From assembly GCF_002008365.1 (NCBI RefSeq), contig NZ_MRDL01000007.1, forward strand, positions 141,195-205,194: 64,000 nt of DNA, given 5' to 3'. The notes beneath the pieces are model-generated. The model was not told the origin of the DNA. It saw nothing but the letters and a program-made list of their open reading frames with translations, and searched no databases. The DNA comes from Rhizobium leguminosarum bv. viciae USDA 2370. GTDB lineage: Bacteria; Pseudomonadota; Alphaproteobacteria; Rhizobiales; Rhizobiaceae. Positions 45,361 to 54,411 of the stretch are shown piece after piece. Both the position numbers and the translations under genes were made by a program. The stretch's first letter is position 1. Each line of letters opens with the position of its first letter.

Positions 45361-46179
45361 CTAGTCCTTGATGACGGAAATGTCGGGCGCGTCGACCGCC
45401 TTCATGCCGATGACATGATAGCCGCTGTCGGCATGGTGCACTTCGCCGGTGACGGAGCGCGACAGGTCCGACAGGAGATAGAGGCCGACATCGCCGACTT
45501 CCTCGATGGTGACGGTACGGCGCAGCGGCGCGTTATATTCGTTCCACTTCAGAATGTAGCGGAAATCGCCAATGCCTGAGGCGGCAAGCGTCTTGATCGG
45601 TCCGGCCGAGACGGCGTTGACGCGGATGTTCTGCGGCCCGAGGTCGACGGCGAGATACTTGACGCTCGCTTCGAGCGCGGCCTTGGCCACACCCATGACG
45701 TTATAGTTCGGCATCACCTTTTCGGCACCGTAATAGGTCAGCGTCAGCATGGCGCCGCCATCCGTCATCAGCTTCTCGGCGCGGCGTGCGACCGAAGTGA
45801 AGGAATAGACGGAGATCTGCATCGTCTTGGCGAAGTTGTCGGCCGAGGTGTCGACGTAGCGGCCGGTCAGCTCGTCCTTGTCGGAAAAGCCGATCGCATG
45901 CACGAGGAAATCGATCTTGCCCCACAGCTTTTCGACGTTCCCGAAAACCTCGTCGATGGTGGCTTCGTCGGCGACGTCACAGTGGCCGACCAGCGTCGCG
46001 CCGATTTCGGCGGCGAGCGGCTCGACACGCTTCTTCAGCGCATCGCCCTGATAGGTGAACGCGACTTCCCCACCCTGCGCATGAATGGCCTTGGCAATAC
46101 CCCACGCAATCGAACGATTGTTGGCGACACCCATGATGACGCCGCGTTTGCCTGCCATGAGGCCGGATGCTTGAGCCAT
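45361..46179 (-). CDS. fabI: Enoyl-[acyl-carrier-protein] reductase (NADH)
   Basis: Last reductive step of fatty acid elongation. 272 aa. MAGKRGVIMGVANNRSIAWGIAKAI (nucleotide binding, ~8-32), VHAIGFSD, and the catalytic pair Tyr-x6-Lys in NYNVMGVAKAALEASVKYLA; AVSAGPIKTLAASGIGDF also fits. ATG 46179 has GGGAG 6 nt upstream. Target of triclosan in related enzymes. Downstream of the J-domain gene. Confidence 0.96.
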   Translation of the reverse strand: MAQASGLMAGKRGVIMGVANNRSIAWGIAKAIHAQGGEVAFTYQGDALKKRVEPLAAEIGATLVGHCDVADEATIDEVFGNVEKLWGKIDFLVHAIGFSDKDELTGRYVDTSADNFAKTMQISVYSFTSVARRAEKLMTDGGAMLTLTYYGAEKVMPNYNVMGVAKAALEASVKYLAVDLGPQNIRVNAVSAGPIKTLAASGIGDFRYILKWNEYNAPLRRTVTIEEVGDVGLYLLSDLSRSVTGEVHHADSGYHVIGMKAVDAPDISVIKD

Positions 46180-46300
46180 ATTTCGCTCCCTAGGATTCTG
46201 ATCGATCCTGCCTATGGCATAGGCCGTTAATCGGTTCAAGCTTGGCCGGGATCATCAACTGTTAGGGATCGTAATAAAGGGTGCGAATGTCATAAAAATT

Positions 46301-47488
46301 TCATAGGAACAGGCCTTCGCGCATGCTCCGCATGAGATCGGTGATTTTATCGTCGGGTTTTTCCCACAAGATAATGCGCAATTCGACGACGAGATCGCCT
46401 CTGCCGCCCTCTTCGCGGGGCAATCCCTGGCCGGGAATTCTAATCATCTTGTCCGAGCCGGACCATGCCGGGATGGTCACGTTCAGCGGCCCGCTCGGTC
46501 CCTCGATGCGGGCTTCGGTGCCGAGCACGGCATTTTCGATACTGAGCGGCAGCACGGCGTGCAGATCGAAACCGTCGACCGTGAAGCGCGGATCTGGCGC
46601 GATGCGAATGTTGATGACGGCGTCGCCGCGCTGCAGGCCCGGCAGTTTGAAGCCCTGTCCCTTGAGCCTGATCTCGTGACCGTCGGTCGTACCTGCCGGC
46701 AATGCGAAGCCGATTTCGCGGCCCTCCGGCAACGATGCAGTGATCCAGCCGCTCTTCAACACGTCGTCGATCGTCACCGTCGCCGTCGTCACCTCATCCG
46801 GTGCCTTTTCGAGGCTCGTATCCTTGGCGCCGGTGAAACGGCGCACCAGTGATGTCAGGATGCTGAGCGGCAGCGACAGGTTGGCGGCGGCATTTGCCGC
46901 AGCTTCGCCGGCTTCCTCGTCGCCCTTGCTGTCGGCCTCGGCGGCATCGCCGTCCATACGCTTGCCGGCGTCGCCCTGGGCGTTTTGTGTCTGCTGATTT
47001 TGGGCCTGCTGGTATTGCGTCTGCTGGGCGCGACCCTGCGCTTGGCCACTGGCAGCTGCGCGGGCCTGGGCGCCGAAAATGCGATCCACCATCTCGTCGG
47101 CGGCCTCAGCGGAACCTGCCTGTTGCCTGGAGCCGTCGGCGGCAGCCTTCTGGGCGGCGCGCGCCAATTCTTCCATCACGCGCTCGGCATTGGCCTGCGC
47201 CGCCTTGGCGCGCACGGCCGCCTCGCGGGCGGCCTGGCGCTGCTGCATGATCGTCTGTTCGTGTTTCTTGGCTTCGGCCATCCGCAGGGCATTGTCGAAC
47301 AGGCTGCGCTTGCGCGGATCCTTCAGCGTTTCATAGGCGCGGCCGATCTCGGCGAACCGGGCCGTCGCTGTCGGATCGTCCTGATTGTGATCGGGATGGG
47401 CTGATTTGGCCATGTTGCGCCAAGCCGCCTTGATCTCGTCTACTGCCGCGTCGCGCTTGACGCCCAGAATTTTATAAGGATCGCGCAT
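46301..47488 (-). CDS. DnaJ (J-domain) co-chaperone, CbpA-like
   Basis: 395 aa. J domain residues 1-70, MRDPYKILGVKRDAAVDEIK, with HPD in KSAHPDHNQ, stimulating DnaK ATPase. The middle (~75-240) is an unusually long Ala/Gln/Glu-rich coiled-coil and low-complexity linker (TQYQQAQNQQTQNAQ) in place of a Gly/Phe region and zinc finger. The C-terminal substrate domain (~250-395) is of class B (CbpA) type: TVTIDDVLKSGW, GFKLPGLQRGDAVI, PSGPLNVTIPAWSGSDKMIRIPGQGLP. ATG 47488; the extension to 47629 lacks family sequence. Confidence 0.9.
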   Translation of the reverse strand: MRDPYKILGVKRDAAVDEIKAAWRNMAKSAHPDHNQDDPTATARFAEIGRAYETLKDPRKRSLFDNALRMAEAKKHEQTIMQQRQAAREAAVRAKAAQANAERVMEELARAAQKAAADGSRQQAGSAEAADEMVDRIFGAQARAAASGQAQGRAQQTQYQQAQNQQTQNAQGDAGKRMDGDAAEADSKGDEEAGEAAANAAANLSLPLSILTSLVRRFTGAKDTSLEKAPDEVTTATVTIDDVLKSGWITASLPEGREIGFALPAGTTDGHEIRLKGQGFKLPGLQRGDAVINIRIAPDPRFTVDGFDLHAVLPLSIENAVLGTEARIEGPSGPLNVTIPAWSGSDKMIRIPGQGLPREEGGRGDLVVELRIILWEKPDDKITDLMRSMREGLFL

Positions 47489-47730
47489 GTCAAAACCGCC
47501 GGTGTTGCGATGCGGCAAGCCTCGTCCTTGCCCGGCATCCCCGTCCAATAAAACGTGTGTGGCGCCACCTGCCACAAAGGCAGGAAGAACCACTCTCAAC
47601 GCCGATCCTGCGGCGGAGTTGCTAATCACTTGTTATTTCTGTGCAGACATGTGGGGTGTTTCGCGGCGAATGGTTAGCTCTTTGCTAAGCATTGGGCAGA
47701 AAGCGGCCGCGCGTTAACCTGTTGGCGACG

Positions 47731-47785
47731 GCGCCGCGCGTCTTTTCGAACGCGCAAAGGGACGCTGTAATATTTTGAACTACCG
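47731..47785 (+). repeat. Rhizobial palindromic repeat family A, truncated copy (copy 4)
   Basis: GCGCCGCGCGTCTTTTCGAA, CGCGCAAAGG, GACGCTGTAATATTTTGAAC match module 1 of the copy at 17009. The match ends after TTTTGAACTACC, exactly where the foldback element at 47786 begins, so module 2 is missing. The remaining interval from the J-domain gene start at 47489 to 47730 shows no gene. Confidence 0.7.
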
Positions 47786-48141
47786 TAGAGCCTTTCCGGG
47801 TTAGATTGAAGCATTCTGTTGGTTCAAACGGAGTCGGATGATCGACCGGTCGGCGCGCGTCGTAGCCAAGCCCTACGGCCAAGCCGGCCGGTCGATCAGC
47901 CGGCCCGTTTCAGCCAACCCTCCCGCAGATTTGCCGGGCAAATCTGCAAGACTTTAGAATCGCCGGACGCACCTATTGCTTCGCATGGCGAAGCAGTGCG
48001 GCCGGTGGGCCGGGCATCTTTCCGCCAGGATCAAAGGCGATCGGCTCGGACGTACCAGGAGGTATGCCCTTCGCCAATCGCCTTTGCCCTGACGAAAACC
48101 TGCTCCGGCAGAATGCTTCAATCTAACCCGGAAAGGCTCTA
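47786..48141. mobile_element. 356-bp foldback element with perfect 33-bp terminal inverted repeats
   Basis: The left end (47786-47818) starts TAGAGCCTTTCCGGGTTAGA and ends GCATTCTG; the right end (48109-48141) is its exact complement over 33 bp. Inside are further hairpins: 47839-47854/47883-47898 (16 bp, one mismatch), 47925-47934/47938-47947 (10 bp perfect, GCAGATTTGC arms), a GCTTCGC/GCGAAGC hairpin near 47978, and AAAGGCGAT/ATCGCCTTT (48033/48077). No ORF of note. It looks like a MITE or bacterial foldback repeat; a target duplication is not evident. It ends 6 bp from the stop of the lipoprotein gene. Confidence 0.75.
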
Positions 48142-48147
48142 GGAGGA

Positions 48148-48606
48148 TCAGCTCTCCGGCTGGAAACTCAGAAGCTGCCAGTTGCCGCCACCGACGAGGC
48201 AGGTCTTGCCGTAGAATTTGGCGATGCCGACATAGGAATGCCGGGTCGTGCGGAACTGGCGGCAGACCTGGCCGGACTCGTTGTTCTCGACGATCGTATC
48301 GATGACGCCGGCACTGCCCGTCGATGCATTTGCCCAGGGAAGCGGCTGGCCCTCGAGCCTTTGCACATCGGCCGAGGTGACGGCATTGCGCACGGTCATT
48401 TCGTCGGAAAGCGTGTCGGTGCTCGGCGGCGTCTGCGGCACGGTGCCGGTTGCCACCGACCGGTCGACCTTGGCGTCACTCAAGAAATCCATACCGCCGC
48501 CGACGCAGCCGGAAAGCGATAACATCGCGGTGCTGATGACGAAGAACGCGCGGCTGCGTCGCCGCAGGCCCTTTGTATGGCGAGATGACTTTGTTATGAC
48601 TTCCAC
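48148..48606 (-). CDS. RT0821/Lpp0805-type surface lipoprotein
   Basis: 152-aa lipoprotein. The signal sequence RRRSRAFFVISTAMLSLSGC has a lipobox with Cys as the lipidation site, so the mature protein is anchored in the membrane. The C-terminal domain LPWANASTGSAGVIDTIVENNESGQVCRQFRTTRHSYVG...KTCLVGGGNWQL fits the RT0821/Lpp0805 family. GTG 48606 (with AGGA 8-9 nt upstream) is the likely start, though ATG in frame at 48693 gives a longer N-terminus that does not look like a signal peptide. Function unknown. Confidence 0.8.
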   Translation of the reverse strand: MEVITKSSRHTKGLRRRSRAFFVISTAMLSLSGCVGGGMDFLSDAKVDRSVATGTVPQTPPSTDTLSDEMTVRNAVTSADVQRLEGQPLPWANASTGSAGVIDTIVENNESGQVCRQFRTTRHSYVGIAKFYGKTCLVGGGNWQLLSFQPES

Positions 48607-48671
48607 CCTGCATCCTGTCCAGTTATCAAAAGCTGGGCGAGTTTTGAATAATCCGGGGCATTTGAACCAAT

Positions 48672-49292
48672 ATGTCGGCAAACGAGTTAACAAGCGGTGA
48701 CTTTACCGAAAGTGGCGAACCCTTCAAGCTCTTTGCCGAATGGCTGAAAGAAGCCGAGGCGTCCGAGCCCAACGACCCGAATGCGGTGGCGCTGGCAACG
48801 GTCGATGAGGATGGTCTTCCCAATGTCCGCATGGTTCTCCTGAAGGGATTCGACGACAACGGTTTCGTCTTCTACACCAATTTCGAGAGCCAGAAAGGCC
48901 GCGAAATTCTTGGACAGAAAAAGGCTGCCATGTGCTTTCACTGGAAAAGCCTGCGCCGCCAAGTGAGGCTGCGCGGCCCCGTCGAGATCGTCACCGATGC
49001 CGAAGCGGACGACTATTTCAAGACACGCGCGCGCGGCAGCCGCATTGGCGCCTGGGCCTCCAAACAATCCCGTCCGCTCGAAAGCCGATTCGCGCTGGAA
49101 AAGGCGGTGGCCGAATATACCGCCCGCTATGCTATCGGCGAGATTCCGCGCCCCGCCCACTGGTCGGGGTTCCGCATCCGGCCGACCTCGATCGAATTCT
49201 GGAAGGACCAGAAATTCCGCCTGCATGACCGGGTCGAATTCCGCCGGCCATCACCGGAAGGCGAATGGGACAAGGTGCGGATGTATCCGTAA
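48672..49292 (+). CDS. pdxH: Pyridoxamine 5'-phosphate oxidase
   Basis: FMN enzyme oxidising PNP/PMP to pyridoxal 5'-phosphate. 206 aa. Motifs: [25 protein letters not shown] (~37-61), [30 protein letters not shown], the signature region, [17 protein letters not shown] and the C-terminal [17 protein letters not shown]...WDKVRMYP. Its start is divergent from the lipoprotein gene. Confidence 0.96.
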   Translation: MSANELTSGDFTESGEPFKLFAEWLKEAEASEPNDPNAVALATVDEDGLPNVRMVLLKGFDDNGFVFYTNFESQKGREILGQKKAAMCFHWKSLRRQVRLRGPVEIVTDAEADDYFKTRARGSRIGAWASKQSRPLESRFALEKAVAEYTARYAIGEIPRPAHWSGFRIRPTSIEFWKDQKFRLHDRVEFRRPSPEGEWDKVRMYP

Positions 49293-49297
49293 CGGGC

Positions 49298-50335
49298 TTA
49301 TCGGCCCATCAGCTTCAGCGGGATGCCGGAGGCAAGCGCCGAGACATAGCGTCGCTTCTGGTAGAAGCCGTTGAGCGAAATGCGTGGGAGATAGCCGGTC
49401 AGCTTCGCTGCCGGCCGCCCGGGTTGCGTGGTAACCGCGAGGGTAAAGCCGAGATTGCGAGCGATGCGCGCCTCGCGGGCGGTCGCAGCGTCCGGCGTGC
49501 CATAGGGATAGGCGATCGTCTCGGGACGGATACCGGTCACCGCTTCGAGGTAATCGGCCGAAGCCTGCATTTCTATTCGTGCTTCGGCTTCCGGCAGCCG
49601 GGCCAGCGCGCGGTGGCTGATCGTATGGGCGCCGAGCGTTGCGAGCGGATGTGCCGCCAGCCATTGCAATTCGCCGGGTCCCATCACCAGTTCGCGGACG
49701 ATATCCGTCGGCTCGATGCCGTTTTCCCGCGCCAGCAGATCGATGGCGGCGACGGCGCCCGCCTCGTCGGAGCGATGGATATAAGCGGCGAAGCGGTCGA
49801 AGGCATGCCATTGCTGCTGCGGGCTGTCGAGCGTGAGCCGCTCCATGCCGCGGCCGAAATCGAAACGGATTTCCGTCACTTGGCGCAAGAGGATCGCCAG
49901 CGTCTCCCACCAGATGCTGTGGGAGCCCTCGGCAAAACCCTTGGCGACGAATACCGTGAACGGCGCTTGATGCCGCTCGAATACCGGCAGCGCATGCTCC
50001 AGATTGTTGCTGTATCCGTCGTCGAGCGTGAAGGCAGCAAACGGCGCTCCACCCTCGGGCTCCGCCAGCAGCGCCGGCACCTCGCCGAGCGGGACGAAAC
50101 GATAACCCTCCCGCCGCAGCCGCCGCAGCGCCGCATCGAGAAAACGGGGGGTGATTTCGAGATGCGCATTCGGCTCGAAGGCCTCTGGCACGTGCGGGCG
50201 GACATGATGCAGCGTGAAGACGACGCCGCGCCCGCGCGCTTCCCGCATCAGCCCGGCCGAGGCGAGCAGCCAGGAAACCTCGAGCCCGGCGCCGATCGCT
50301 GCGCGTTTTGCCAGTCGCTTGAATTGTCCCGTCAT
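49298..50335 (-). CDS. Polysaccharide deacetylase family protein
   Basis: 345-aa NodB-fold (CE4) enzyme. The metal/active-site motif 1 reads FTLDDGYSNN (~103-112) with the expected DD pair; motif 2 is the H-x3-H set GAHTISHRALARL (~237). PYPYGTPD resembles motif 3. It lacks a signal peptide; an N-terminal hydrophobic helix (AAIGAGLEVSWLLASAGLM) may be an anchor. Removes N- or O-acetyl groups from a polysaccharide, probably a cell-surface one. Convergent with pdxH and only 5 bp from it. Confidence 0.85.
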   Translation of the reverse strand: MTGQFKRLAKRAAIGAGLEVSWLLASAGLMREARGRGVVFTLHHVRPHVPEAFEPNAHLEITPRFLDAALRRLRREGYRFVPLGEVPALLAEPEGGAPFAAFTLDDGYSNNLEHALPVFERHQAPFTVFVAKGFAEGSHSIWWETLAILLRQVTEIRFDFGRGMERLTLDSPQQQWHAFDRFAAYIHRSDEAGAVAAIDLLARENGIEPTDIVRELVMGPGELQWLAAHPLATLGAHTISHRALARLPEAEARIEMQASADYLEAVTGIRPETIAYPYGTPDAATAREARIARNLGFTLAVTTQPGRPAAKLTGYLPRISLNGFYQKRRYVSALASGIPLKLMGR

Positions 50336-50555
50336 GCGGCGCCCGTCCCTTGCCTTTGCTGGAAACTAGCAAGTGCGACTTAAGCCTTGCTGAATCCTTG
50401 TTCGGAACAGGTCTTTGATTTCCTGTTAACCAAGGCAATGAAAAGACTAGAAAAATGATAGGCGTTGCCTCAAAGTCGCGCCAAACTTGCGGCTTCTGTC
50501 ACATTACGGCACAAATGCCGGTCTGACCGGGAGCCCGCATCAAGGGCTGCGCATC

Positions 50556-50630
50556 AGGGGCCAGCGTATGAGGGGCCAGCGTATGAGGGGCCAGCGTATG
50601 AGGGGCCAGGGTATGAGGGGAAAGTGCATG
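50556..50630 (+). repeat. Five 15-bp tandem repeats carrying AGGGG and ATG
   Basis: Units at 50556, 50571, 50586 are identical (AGGGGCCAGCGTATG); 50601 has one change (AGGGGCCAGGGTATG) and 50616 is AGGGGAAAGTGCATG. A degenerate sixth lies at 50541. Each holds a Shine-Dalgarno-like AGGGG 5-8 nt before an ATG, all in frame with the carboxypeptidase gene, and would encode MRGQR repeats if translated. Confidence 0.92.
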
Positions 50631-51911
50631 AGAAAGCTTTTGGCGGCTGTTTTGACCGTAACGCTTGCCGTTTCGGCGCCTCTTGCGGCCCTTGCCGGCA
50701 ATGCTTCGCTGATCCTCGATGCCCGCACAGGCAAGGTTCTCGCCGCCGAAAACGCCGATACGCTGAACCATCCGGCCTCGCTGACGAAGATGATGACGCT
50801 CTATCTCACCTTTGAGGCGTTGAAACGCGGCAAGATCGCCTGGGACACCCCGATCAGGATTTCGAAATACGCCGCCGCACGGCCGCCGACCAAGCTTGGT
50901 GTCAAGGCGGGTGGCACGATCACCGTGCGCGAGGCGGTCTATGGCATGATCGTCAAATCCGCCAATGATGCCGCCTCCGCCATGGGCGAAAAGCTCGCCG
51001 GCTCGGAAAGCGGATTTGCCCGGGTGATGACGGCCAAAGCCCGCCAGCTCGGCATGAGCCGCACCGTCTTCGTCAACGCATCCGGCCTGCCGGACGGCCG
51101 CCAGGTTACGACGGCGCGTGACATGTCGACGCTCGCTGTCGCATTGATGAAGAATTATCCGAACGAATACCGGCTGTTTTCGACGGCAAGCTTCAATTTC
51201 CGCGGCCGAACCGTGCGCGGCCACAACAATCTCATGTACCGCTACCAGGGCATGGACGGCATCAAGACGGGGTATACCAACGCTTCCGGCTTCAACCTCG
51301 TCAGTGCCGTCAGGGACGGCAACCGCCGCGTGGTCGGCGTCGTGCTCGGCGGCCGCACCGCCCGCAGCCGCGACGACAAGATGGCTGGTTTGCTCGACCG
51401 TTATCTCGGCCGTGCCTCGTCTTCCGGCGGCGCAAAGCTGGTGGCGAGCGTCGGCGCGAAGGAAACTGTCGAAGTCGCGTCCGCCGCTGACGCGTCCGAT
51501 GTTCCGGTGCCGCTCAACGCACCACGCCCGGCCGACGATCTCGGAGCCAAGAGCCTGGCCTATGCCGATGACGCCGTCGTGCCCCTGGATCGTCCCGTCG
51601 CGATGGACGAGATCCTGAACGCCGGCAAGACGCCAAAGACAACAGCAGAGAAGGCCAATGGCGACTGGCAGATCCAGATCTCGGCCGCCCCTAGCGCCGA
51701 TGCGGCGCGCGCGCTTCTCGCCCAGGCGAAGTCGGAAGCCGGTGCGCCGCTCGTTTCTGCCTCGCCCTATACCGAGGCGGTCGGGCAGGGTGCCAACAAG
51801 ATCTATCGCGCCCGCTTCGTCGGCTTCGCCAGCAAGGATGCCGCCGTCTCGGCCTGCGATGCGCTGAAGCAGCGCTCCTATGACTGCATGCTGCTGCCGG
51901 ATCGCGGCTGA
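50628..51911 (+). CDS. D-alanyl-D-alanine carboxypeptidase (PBP5/6-like) with SPOR domain
   Basis: 427-aa periplasmic serine peptidase that trims peptidoglycan pentapeptides. Signal peptide MRKLLAAVLTVTLAVSAPLAALA. Catalytic SLTK (Ser51, Lys54), SAN (111-113) and KTG (213-215) are all present, in the order expected for class C PBPs. The C-terminal part (~345-427), NGDWQIQISAAPSADAARALLAQAKSEAG, fits a SPOR domain that binds denuded septal peptidoglycan. Start 50628 gives the proper signal sequence; five upstream in-frame ATGs lie within the 15-bp repeats and may be alternative starts. Confidence 0.9.
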   Translation: MRKLLAAVLTVTLAVSAPLAALAGNASLILDARTGKVLAAENADTLNHPASLTKMMTLYLTFEALKRGKIAWDTPIRISKYAAARPPTKLGVKAGGTITVREAVYGMIVKSANDAASAMGEKLAGSESGFARVMTAKARQLGMSRTVFVNASGLPDGRQVTTARDMSTLAVALMKNYPNEYRLFSTASFNFRGRTVRGHNNLMYRYQGMDGIKTGYTNASGFNLVSAVRDGNRRVVGVVLGGRTARSRDDKMAGLLDRYLGRASSSGGAKLVASVGAKETVEVASAADASDVPVPLNAPRPADDLGAKSLAYADDAVVPLDRPVAMDEILNAGKTPKTTAEKANGDWQIQISAAPSADAARALLAQAKSEAGAPLVSASPYTEAVGQGANKIYRARFVGFASKDAAVSACDALKQRSYDCMLLPDRG

Positions 51912-51994
51912 TCGTCGCCCGGCACTCTGGGCAATCCCGTTCTGGACAATTGTTGGGAATCAGCGTCTCCTCCATAAACAAAAGGAGAACGTCC

Positions 51995-52312
51995 ATGCTA
52001 CGCCGTCTCGCCGATCAATTCGAAACCTCATCCGCGGCCTATGCCGCAGCCAATGGCATCGAGCGTGACCCCGACTGGTTTCTCTTGAAGCTGCAGGAAG
52101 AGGTGGGTGAGCTCACCCAGGCCTGGAACCGCCTGACCGGCCGCGGACGCCGCAGGGACCGGACGCCGGAAGAACTCGACCGCGATCTCGCCGACGAAAC
52201 CGCCGACCTGCTCGGCCACATCCTGCTCTTTGCCCGCCGCAACGATATCGATCTTGCCGCCGCCATCGAGCGGAAGTGGCGGTTCCAGCCGGCGCTGACG
52301 TCGAAGAGCTGA
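51995..52312 (+). CDS. MazG-like nucleotide pyrophosphohydrolase
   Basis: 105-aa all-alpha NTP pyrophosphohydrolase-like protein. The metal-binding pattern LKLQEEVGELTQAWNRL (ExxE, ~32-48) and DLADETADLLGHILLFARRNDIDL (ExxD, ~68-91) is complete. ATG 51995 has AAAGGAG 7 nt upstream. Short, single-domain, closer to MazG-like than full MazG. Probably sanitises non-canonical NTPs. Follows the carboxypeptidase gene by 83 bp. Confidence 0.82.
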   Translation: MLRRLADQFETSSAAYAAANGIERDPDWFLLKLQEEVGELTQAWNRLTGRGRRRDRTPEELDRDLADETADLLGHILLFARRNDIDLAAAIERKWRFQPALTSKS

Positions 52313-52363
52313 TGCATGTTGCCCCACGTTTACGTGCGGCCGTCAGTCTTCCCAAAGCTTAAG

Positions 52364-52855
52364 TCAGCCGACCTTATAGCGGTAGAATTTGCTGTCCACC
52401 GCCATCAGCGGGAAGGAGCGGGGCAGGGCGCTCTTGGCAATCTCGGTAAAGCCGTTCTTCTCGTAGAAGCGATGCGCGGCGACGAACTTGTCGGTCGTGC
52501 CGAGGAAGATATCGGTGAGGCCGGCATCCCTGGCATGGGCAAACAGCCGATCGAGAAGCCGCGCCGCCACGCCATGCTCGCGGCCGCGAACCTCGGCGGC
52601 GACGAACATCTTGCGCAGCGCCGCCTGGTTGTTGCCGATATCCTTGAGCCCGACCGTGCCGACGATGGCGCCATCCTTGACGGCGACCCAGAACTGCCCC
52701 TTGCCGGACTGATAGAAATCCGGGATGACCCTGAGATCCGGCTGCGCATCCACGGTGATATCGATGCCGAATTCTTCGCGCTGGATCGGCAGGATCACCG
52801 AAAGCACGGCATCGGCGTCATCGGCGGTGAAGGTTCTGATTTCGACGTCCGCCAT
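52364..52855 (-). CDS. GNAT family N-acetyltransferase
   Basis: 163 aa. The acetyl-CoA motif A region is LRKMFVAAEVRGREHGVAARLLDRLFAHAR (~81-110), followed by FLGTTDKFVAAHRFYEKNGF (motif B) and EI. The strand order fits GNAT; acceptor unknown. It is 16 bp after tldD on the same strand, so probably in its operon. Confidence 0.88.
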   Translation of the reverse strand: MADVEIRTFTADDADAVLSVILPIQREEFGIDITVDAQPDLRVIPDFYQSGKGQFWVAVKDGAIVGTVGLKDIGNNQAALRKMFVAAEVRGREHGVAARLLDRLFAHARDAGLTDIFLGTTDKFVAAHRFYEKNGFTEIAKSALPRSFPLMAVDSKFYRYKVG

Positions 52856-52871
52856 GACGGGTCCTTTCGCC

Positions 52872-54287
52872 TCAGGTCTGCGTGCCGCCGACCGTCACCT
52901 GATCCATGCGCAGATGCGGCTGGCCGACGCCGACGGGAACCCACTGGCCGGCCTTGCCGCAATTGCCGATGCCGGTATCGAGCTTCATGTCATTGCCGAT
53001 CATCGACACCCGCTTCATCGCATCCGGACCGTTGCCGATCAGCATCGCGCCCTTGATCGGCGCGCCGACCTTGCCGTTCTCGATCAGATAGGCCTCGGTG
53101 CAGCCGAAGACGAACTTGCCGGAGGTGATATCCACCTGGCCGCCGCCGAAGGAGACGGCATAAATGCCCTTCTTCACCGAGGCGATGATTTCCTCGGGCG
53201 TCTTGTCACCGCCGAGCATATAGGTGTTGGTCATGCGCGGCATCGGCACATGGGAATAGCCCTGGCGGCGGCCGTTGCCGGTGGGCGCCATGCCCATCAG
53301 CCGGGCATTCTGCCGATCCTGCATATAGCCGACGAGCTTGCCGTTTTCGATCAGCACGTTATAGGCAGACGGCGTGCCCTCGTCGTCGATGGTGATCGAG
53401 CCGCGGCGATTGTCGATCGTGCCGTCATCGACGACGGTGACGCCGGGAGCGGCGACCATCTGGCCGAGAAGGCCGGCAAAAGCCGACGTCTTCTTGCGGT
53501 TGAAATCGCCTTCCAGCCCGTGACCAACAGCCTCGTGCAGCATCACGCCCGGCCAGCCGGAGCCGAGCACCACGTCCATCGTGCCCGCCGGCGCATCGAT
53601 CGCCTCGAGATTGACGAGCGCCTGGCGCAGAGCCTCGTCGGCGCCGTATTGCCAGCTGCCTTCGGCAATGAAATCGCCGAAGCCGATGCGCCCGCCGCTG
53701 CCATAGGAGCCGCTCTCCTGCCGATCGCCTTCGCCGACCATGACCGAGATGTTGATGCGCGTCATCGGTCTGATGTCGCGGACGCGGTGTCCGTCGGCAC
53801 GCAGGATATCGACGACCTGCCAGCTTGCGGCGACCGAGGCCGTCACCTGCCGCACCTTGTCATCCTTGCCCCTGAGATAGGCGTCGATGTCCTGCAGGAC
53901 CTTGACCTTCTCCTCGAAGCTCGGCTGCCCGATCGGGTTCTCGTCGCTGTAGAATTTCTTGTTGGTGCCCTGGGGCGCTGCCGCATAGGAGCCGGAATAG
54001 CCGCGCGTCACCGCGCCGACGGCATCGGCCGCCCGCTTCAACGCCGCCACCGAGAGATCGCCGGCATGGGCATAGCCGACCGCTTCGCCGGCAACGGCGC
54101 GCAGGCCGAAACCCTGTTCGGTGTTGAAGCTGCCGCCCTTCAGCCGGCCATTGTCGAAGGTCAGCGCTTCCGCCTGCGCATGCTCGATGAACAGTTCGCC
54201 ATCATCGGCGCCGGACAGAGCCTCGGCCACGTGCTTGCGCATCGTGGCTTCATCGGCATCGAAAAGCGTCAGGAGATCGGTGGTCAT
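52872..54287 (-). CDS. tldD: Metalloprotease TldD
   Basis: 471-aa subunit of the TldD/TldE(PmbA) peptidase, which processes microcins/antitoxins. The zinc site HEAVGHGLEGD (HExxxH, ~255), N-terminal ELFIEHAQAEALTFDNGRLKGG, and EDIITSGKFVF-like VDITSGKFVFGCTEAYLIENGKVGAPIKGAMLIGNG near the end are present. tldE/pmbA is not in the window. ATG 54287. Confidence 0.95.
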   Translation of the reverse strand: MTTDLLTLFDADEATMRKHVAEALSGADDGELFIEHAQAEALTFDNGRLKGGSFNTEQGFGLRAVAGEAVGYAHAGDLSVAALKRAADAVGAVTRGYSGSYAAAPQGTNKKFYSDENPIGQPSFEEKVKVLQDIDAYLRGKDDKVRQVTASVAASWQVVDILRADGHRVRDIRPMTRINISVMVGEGDRQESGSYGSGGRIGFGDFIAEGSWQYGADEALRQALVNLEAIDAPAGTMDVVLGSGWPGVMLHEAVGHGLEGDFNRKKTSAFAGLLGQMVAAPGVTVVDDGTIDNRRGSITIDDEGTPSAYNVLIENGKLVGYMQDRQNARLMGMAPTGNGRRQGYSHVPMPRMTNTYMLGGDKTPEEIIASVKKGIYAVSFGGGQVDITSGKFVFGCTEAYLIENGKVGAPIKGAMLIGNGPDAMKRVSMIGNDMKLDTGIGNCGKAGQWVPVGVGQPHLRMDQVTVGGTQT

Positions 54288-54411
54288 GGTATGGCTCCAA
54301 GCATGCGTTCAGGAGTGCACTTACTCCCTAGATAGGGCTCCACATAATAAGGAGTGAAGCCCCGCCGTCGAATTATTCTTTTTTAAAGGGATGGGAGCGG
54401 CAAAACGCGCC

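Noticed and set aside
50556..50630. Short regular repeats considered as a CRISPR array
   Set aside because: Unit length 15 bp with no spacers; it is a direct tandem repeat in frame with a gene.
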